From Acinetobacter corruptisaponis (lineage in GTDB: Bacteria; Pseudomonadota; Gammaproteobacteria; Pseudomonadales; Moraxellaceae), in the NCBI RefSeq assembly GCF_030053775.1, contig NZ_CP125669.1, positions 868,001-932,000 of the forward strand: a stretch of DNA of 64,000 bases, given 5' to 3'. Of this stretch, positions 61,382 through 64,000 are shown piece after piece. The position numbers and the translations under genes are program-made. The notes beneath the pieces were generated by a model. It saw only the letters and a program-made list of their open reading frames with translations. It was not told the DNA's origin and searched no databases. Position 1 is the first letter of the stretch. Each line of letters starts with the position of its first letter.

Positions 61382-64000
61382 TAATACCTCTTCTTCGCCT
61401 GCTCCAATTCATTGAAGAACTCATTGATCATGCTTTGTTGTGATTGAGCACCTTGTAATTCGAACTGTTTACCACCAAATTCGAACTTGTAGGTGACAGT
61501 GTTAGATGATCCTGTATCAATATTTGGAACCTTGATCTGTGGAATCTCAGGTGGCTGAATGTTTGGTGTAGATGGTGTTTTAGGCACACCCGTGGACACA
61601 GAACCCGATTTCCCCAATCCTTTTAAGATATTGTCCATCCAGTCAACAGAAGCATTACGCCCCGTCATGGCATCAATCCGACCCTGAGCTGTTCCGCCAT
61701 TAATGGCATCCCGTAACTGATTGTTCATCCGCGTCATTGCTTCTTTTTTCAATGCCTCGGCTCGCCCTTGCTCCATACCACCAGCGATTAACTGATTATA
61801 GAAGTCTTGCGCCATTTGAGCTTGACCATCAGCCATCTGACCTAGACCTTTGGCTGTTTCTGCTGCCTGTGCCTTTCGTTGCTTATCAATCCGAGACATC
61901 GCCTGTTCCCAAGTCTCGGCAACTTCTTCTGCCTCTTGCTTGGCAACACGTCCAAGTTGGCGGAATCCTTGTGCTGCTGATCCGCTTGCAGTGCGGCCTA
62001 CATTTTCAAGTGAACTAGATAACTCATTCATCGACTTCACAGACGCTTTGCCTGATTCATCAATTTGAACTTGCAATCCAAGTGACGCTGCTTTTGCTTT
62101 CGTTGCTGCAATTGCAGATTGATCGCCTGATGCTACAGCCGCTTGCAATACACGCTCATAAGCCTGTTTTAATCCCTCTGTTGTCGCTTGACCACTTGCT
62201 TGAATACGATTGAAGTCAGCAATAGCCACGTCAGCAGCAAGCTTTAATTGCTCTTTGGTTTTGATGCCAAGCCGTTCAAACGCCTTGCCAGTTTCATCCA
62301 AATCATCGGGCAATTTTTGGGTCTGCTGTCGAATCGCAAGCATACCCATCTCAACTTGTTTTGTTGAGAATACACCCTGTTCTTCAAACTGTTTAAACTT
62401 GGCTTGTGCTGCATCAATTTCGGCTTGGCTTTTAGCTTTTTCTAGTAGCCTTGACCATGCCTCATAAGTCACATCCGCAGCTTGTGAGCCTTTTACTCCC
62501 ATCAACTCTAAATTTTTGGTGAACGTATCTAAAGCTGTGGCTTTAACTTTAAATTCGTCAGATACTTTATTAAGAGCGACATCAAGATCAAGACCTAAAG
62601 CCTCAGCAGCTTTACGACCTTGCCCTAGTCGTGTCTCTAAACTAACAACCGCAGCGCCTGCCTCTTGCTCAATCGCTTTGACAATCGCTTTGCCAGTTTT
62701 ATCAAACTCAACTGCTAGACCTTGAGCTGCAATTTGCGCTTCAATGGTTTTTTTGGTTTGACTTGATAGAGCTACACCACCTTTGGTTGCTGCTTCGATT
62801 TGTGCCGAAGCCCAATCTTGTGCCGCCTTGATTTTTTCATCACTGATTTTCTTACTTTCAGCCTGATAAGCTTTTTCTTTCTTATCAAGTTCAGCAAGTC
62901 CTGCAACTGCCGCATCAATCGCTGATTGATCACCTGATTTTCGAGCATCAACTAATTGCTGTTGTAGCTTGATACGCTCATCGCTGATAGCTTTGTAATC
63001 AGCTACATGTTGAGCTTCTTGCGCTTTTAAATCAGCGAGTGCTTTTTGGTTGTTGGCAATACGTTCGGCGTTTTTCTGATCTTCGGTTTTACCCATGTTC
63101 TCAATTGATTTGATCGTTTGAGATTCATAGTTTTTGATACCATCAAAACCTTTAGTGAAGTATTCATCAGATTTATTTTGCATTGCTGTAATATTAGCAA
63201 TAGCTTGTTCTTTAACATCACCCCATGTAAATGTCGCTTTAACTTCGTACCAAACCGCAGCAAGTCTATACAAAGTACCTGCAAAAAGATTAGTTACTAC
63301 GCCAACCGCCTTAAATCCATCTCCAATCAAATTAATCGCAATATTTAAAGAATCAAAAGCTTTTTGGAGTCCGCTTACCTCTACGCCTGCTGGACGTAAG
63401 CCATCGGTGAAACTAAATACTCCTGAAAGAGCGTCATCAAACACATCATTAAATGCTCGACCTACATCTAAAACCGTATTGAATAGAGTTTTTATTGTGT
63501 CATAAATCGAACCTAATGCAGTTTTGAGTGAATCAATTGCACCCTGATCATAAATATCAGATAAATATGCGCCAAACTTTGTAAAACCATTACCTATATC
63601 ATCAATAATTAGTTTTAGAAGTCCCATATTATCAGCAAGTACCGACAACCATTGAGCTACTGTTGCACTTGCACCATTGGCCTGATCCATCTCACCAATG
63701 AGAATCTGCCAAGACGTTGAGATTTTTTGGAGTGCATTGCTAATAGTAGTTGGCATTTCAGCATATTGAGCATCAACACCTGCTTTCTGTTTTTCCAGTG
63801 CTGCAAGTACACGTTCTGCTGAAAGCTCGCCATTTTCAGCCATTTTTCGAAGTTCACCAGTGGTTTTACCCAAGCCCTTTGCTAAAGCTTCTGCTAAACC
63901 GTAACCACCCTCCATGATGCTGTTAAATTCTTCACCGCGAAGCACACCACCTTGCATTGCTTGAATAAACTGAGTGACTGCTGCTTCTGCTTCTTGCGTG
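61381..64000 (-). CDS. Phage tape measure protein, C-terminal part (5' end outside window)
   Basis: At least 872 residues; the frame is open to base 64000, so the gene starts beyond the window. The visible start holds the TIGR02675-like tape-measure domain (QAMQGGVLRGEEFNSIMEGGYGLAEALAKGLG). Long helical stretches and coiled coil (ADLKAQEAQHVADYKAISDER, IKLQQQLVDARKSGDQSAIDA) with two related helical repeats (AQAKFKQFEEQGVF; KAFERLGIKTKEQLKLAADVA) and a hydrophobic part near FTDGLRPAGVEV. Sets tail length and takes part in DNA entry. Points to a long-tailed phage. Confidence 0.9.
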   Translation of the reverse strand, partial: TQEAEAAVTQFIQAMQGGVLRGEEFNSIMEGGYGLAEALAKGLGKTTGELRKMAENGELSAERVLAALEKQKAGVDAQYAEMPTTISNALQKISTSWQILIGEMDQANGASATVAQWLSVLADNMGLLKLIIDDIGNGFTKFGAYLSDIYDQGAIDSLKTALGSIYDTIKTLFNTVLDVGRAFNDVFDDALSGVFSFTDGLRPAGVEVSGLQKAFDSLNIAINLIGDGFKAVGVVTNLFAGTLYRLAAVWYEVKATFTWGDVKEQAIANITAMQNKSDEYFTKGFDGIKNYESQTIKSIENMGKTEDQKNAERIANNQKALADLKAQEAQHVADYKAISDERIKLQQQLVDARKSGDQSAIDAAVAGLAELDKKEKAYQAESKKISDEKIKAAQDWASAQIEAATKGGVALSSQTKKTIEAQIAAQGLAVEFDKTGKAIVKAIEQEAGAAVVSLETRLGQGRKAAEALGLDLDVALNKVSDEFKVKATALDTFTKNLELMGVKGSQAADVTYEAWSRLLEKAKSQAEIDAAQAKFKQFEEQGVFSTKQVEMGMLAIRQQTQKLPDDLDETGKAFERLGIKTKEQLKLAADVAIADFNRIQASGQATTEGLKQAYERVLQAAVASGDQSAIAATKAKAASLGLQVQIDESGKASVKSMNELSSSLENVGRTASGSAAQGFRQLGRVAKQEAEEVAETWEQAMSRIDKQRKAQAAETAKGLGQMADGQAQMAQDFYNQLIAGGMEQGRAEALKKEAMTRMNNQLRDAINGGTAQGRIDAMTGRNASVDWMDNILKGLGKSGSVSTGVPKTPSTPNIQPPEIPQIKVPNIDTGSSNTVTYKFEFGGKQFELQGAQSQQSMINEFFNELEQAKKRY

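Larger units (their letters stand above)
47948..64000. mobile_element. Prophage 2, inserted at the 5' end of dusB (continues past window)
   Basis: Integrase (+) then lysis, tail-tip, methyltransferase and tape-measure genes (-). The presence of a tape measure and a long string of tail proteins but no baseplate/sheath genes suggests a siphovirus. The left attachment site should lie in about 47940-48050; the right end, early genes and heads are beyond base 64000. No frameshifts were seen. Confidence 0.88.

Overview
The window looks like a chromosome segment of an Acinetobacter species (Moraxellaceae). Genes and gene orders that point this way are mutS-fdxA, the kdsD-kdsC-lptC-lptA-lptB run, cysD-cysN, wzi-lysS and above all rubA-rubB-estB-oxyR, an operon described in Acinetobacter baylyi. 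Base composition is AT-rich throughout. No tools were run, so family names rest on motifs read by eye.

Layout. 1-3.2 kb: end of mutS, a small KHK-tailed protein, the 7Fe ferredoxin fdxA, an M15-type lipoprotein and an unknown gene. 3.27-4.24 kb: an IS982-family element with its target duplication. 4.3-7.8 kb: an XRE regulator, an O-methyltransferase, a tandem universal stress protein, a hexapeptide acyltransferase and yigZ. 7.89-9.34 kb: an IS3-family (IS150-like) element sitting in the loop of a former terminator hairpin. 9.4-14.2 kb: a complete type I secretion operon (TolC-like, LapB-like ABC, HlyD-like). 14.5-17.9 kb: Kdo and LPS-transport genes. 18.3-19.8 kb: cysS and tRNA-Gly(GCC).

19.8-28.2 kb is a decayed prophage next to tRNA-Gly. 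It holds an integrase whose N-terminus is separated by a -1 frame change at a slippery A AAA AAC heptamer, an acyltransferase gene split by a second IS982 copy, lysis genes, a terminase small/large fusion left by an internal deletion, a HEPN-domain gene, an IS3 element with a duplicated left end, and RuvC-like and RusA-like resolvases. The right end runs into a truncated TetR gene, so prophage and flanking chromosome were deleted together. At 28.8-29.0 kb lies a strongly structured non-coding element that resembles the phage C4 antisense RNA system with its cis targets; I consider it the most interesting item here.

29.3-47.9 kb is ordinary chromosome: a Zur-box-preceded alternative ribosomal protein L36, an NlpE-like lipoprotein, isocitrate lyase with a divergent LysR gene, a CorC/HlyC-type membrane protein, an L7/L12-like membrane protein, cysN/cysD sulfate activation, the capsule protein Wzi, lysS, an SRPBCC protein, the rubredoxin operon and dusB.

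48-64 kb (running past the end) is a second, better preserved prophage, integrated at the 5' end of dusB. Its integrase reads rightward; the lysis genes, a block of tail-tip genes, an embedded DNA methyltransferase and the tape measure gene read leftward. The two prophages carry nearly identical endolysin genes, a sign of shared ancestry or recombination.
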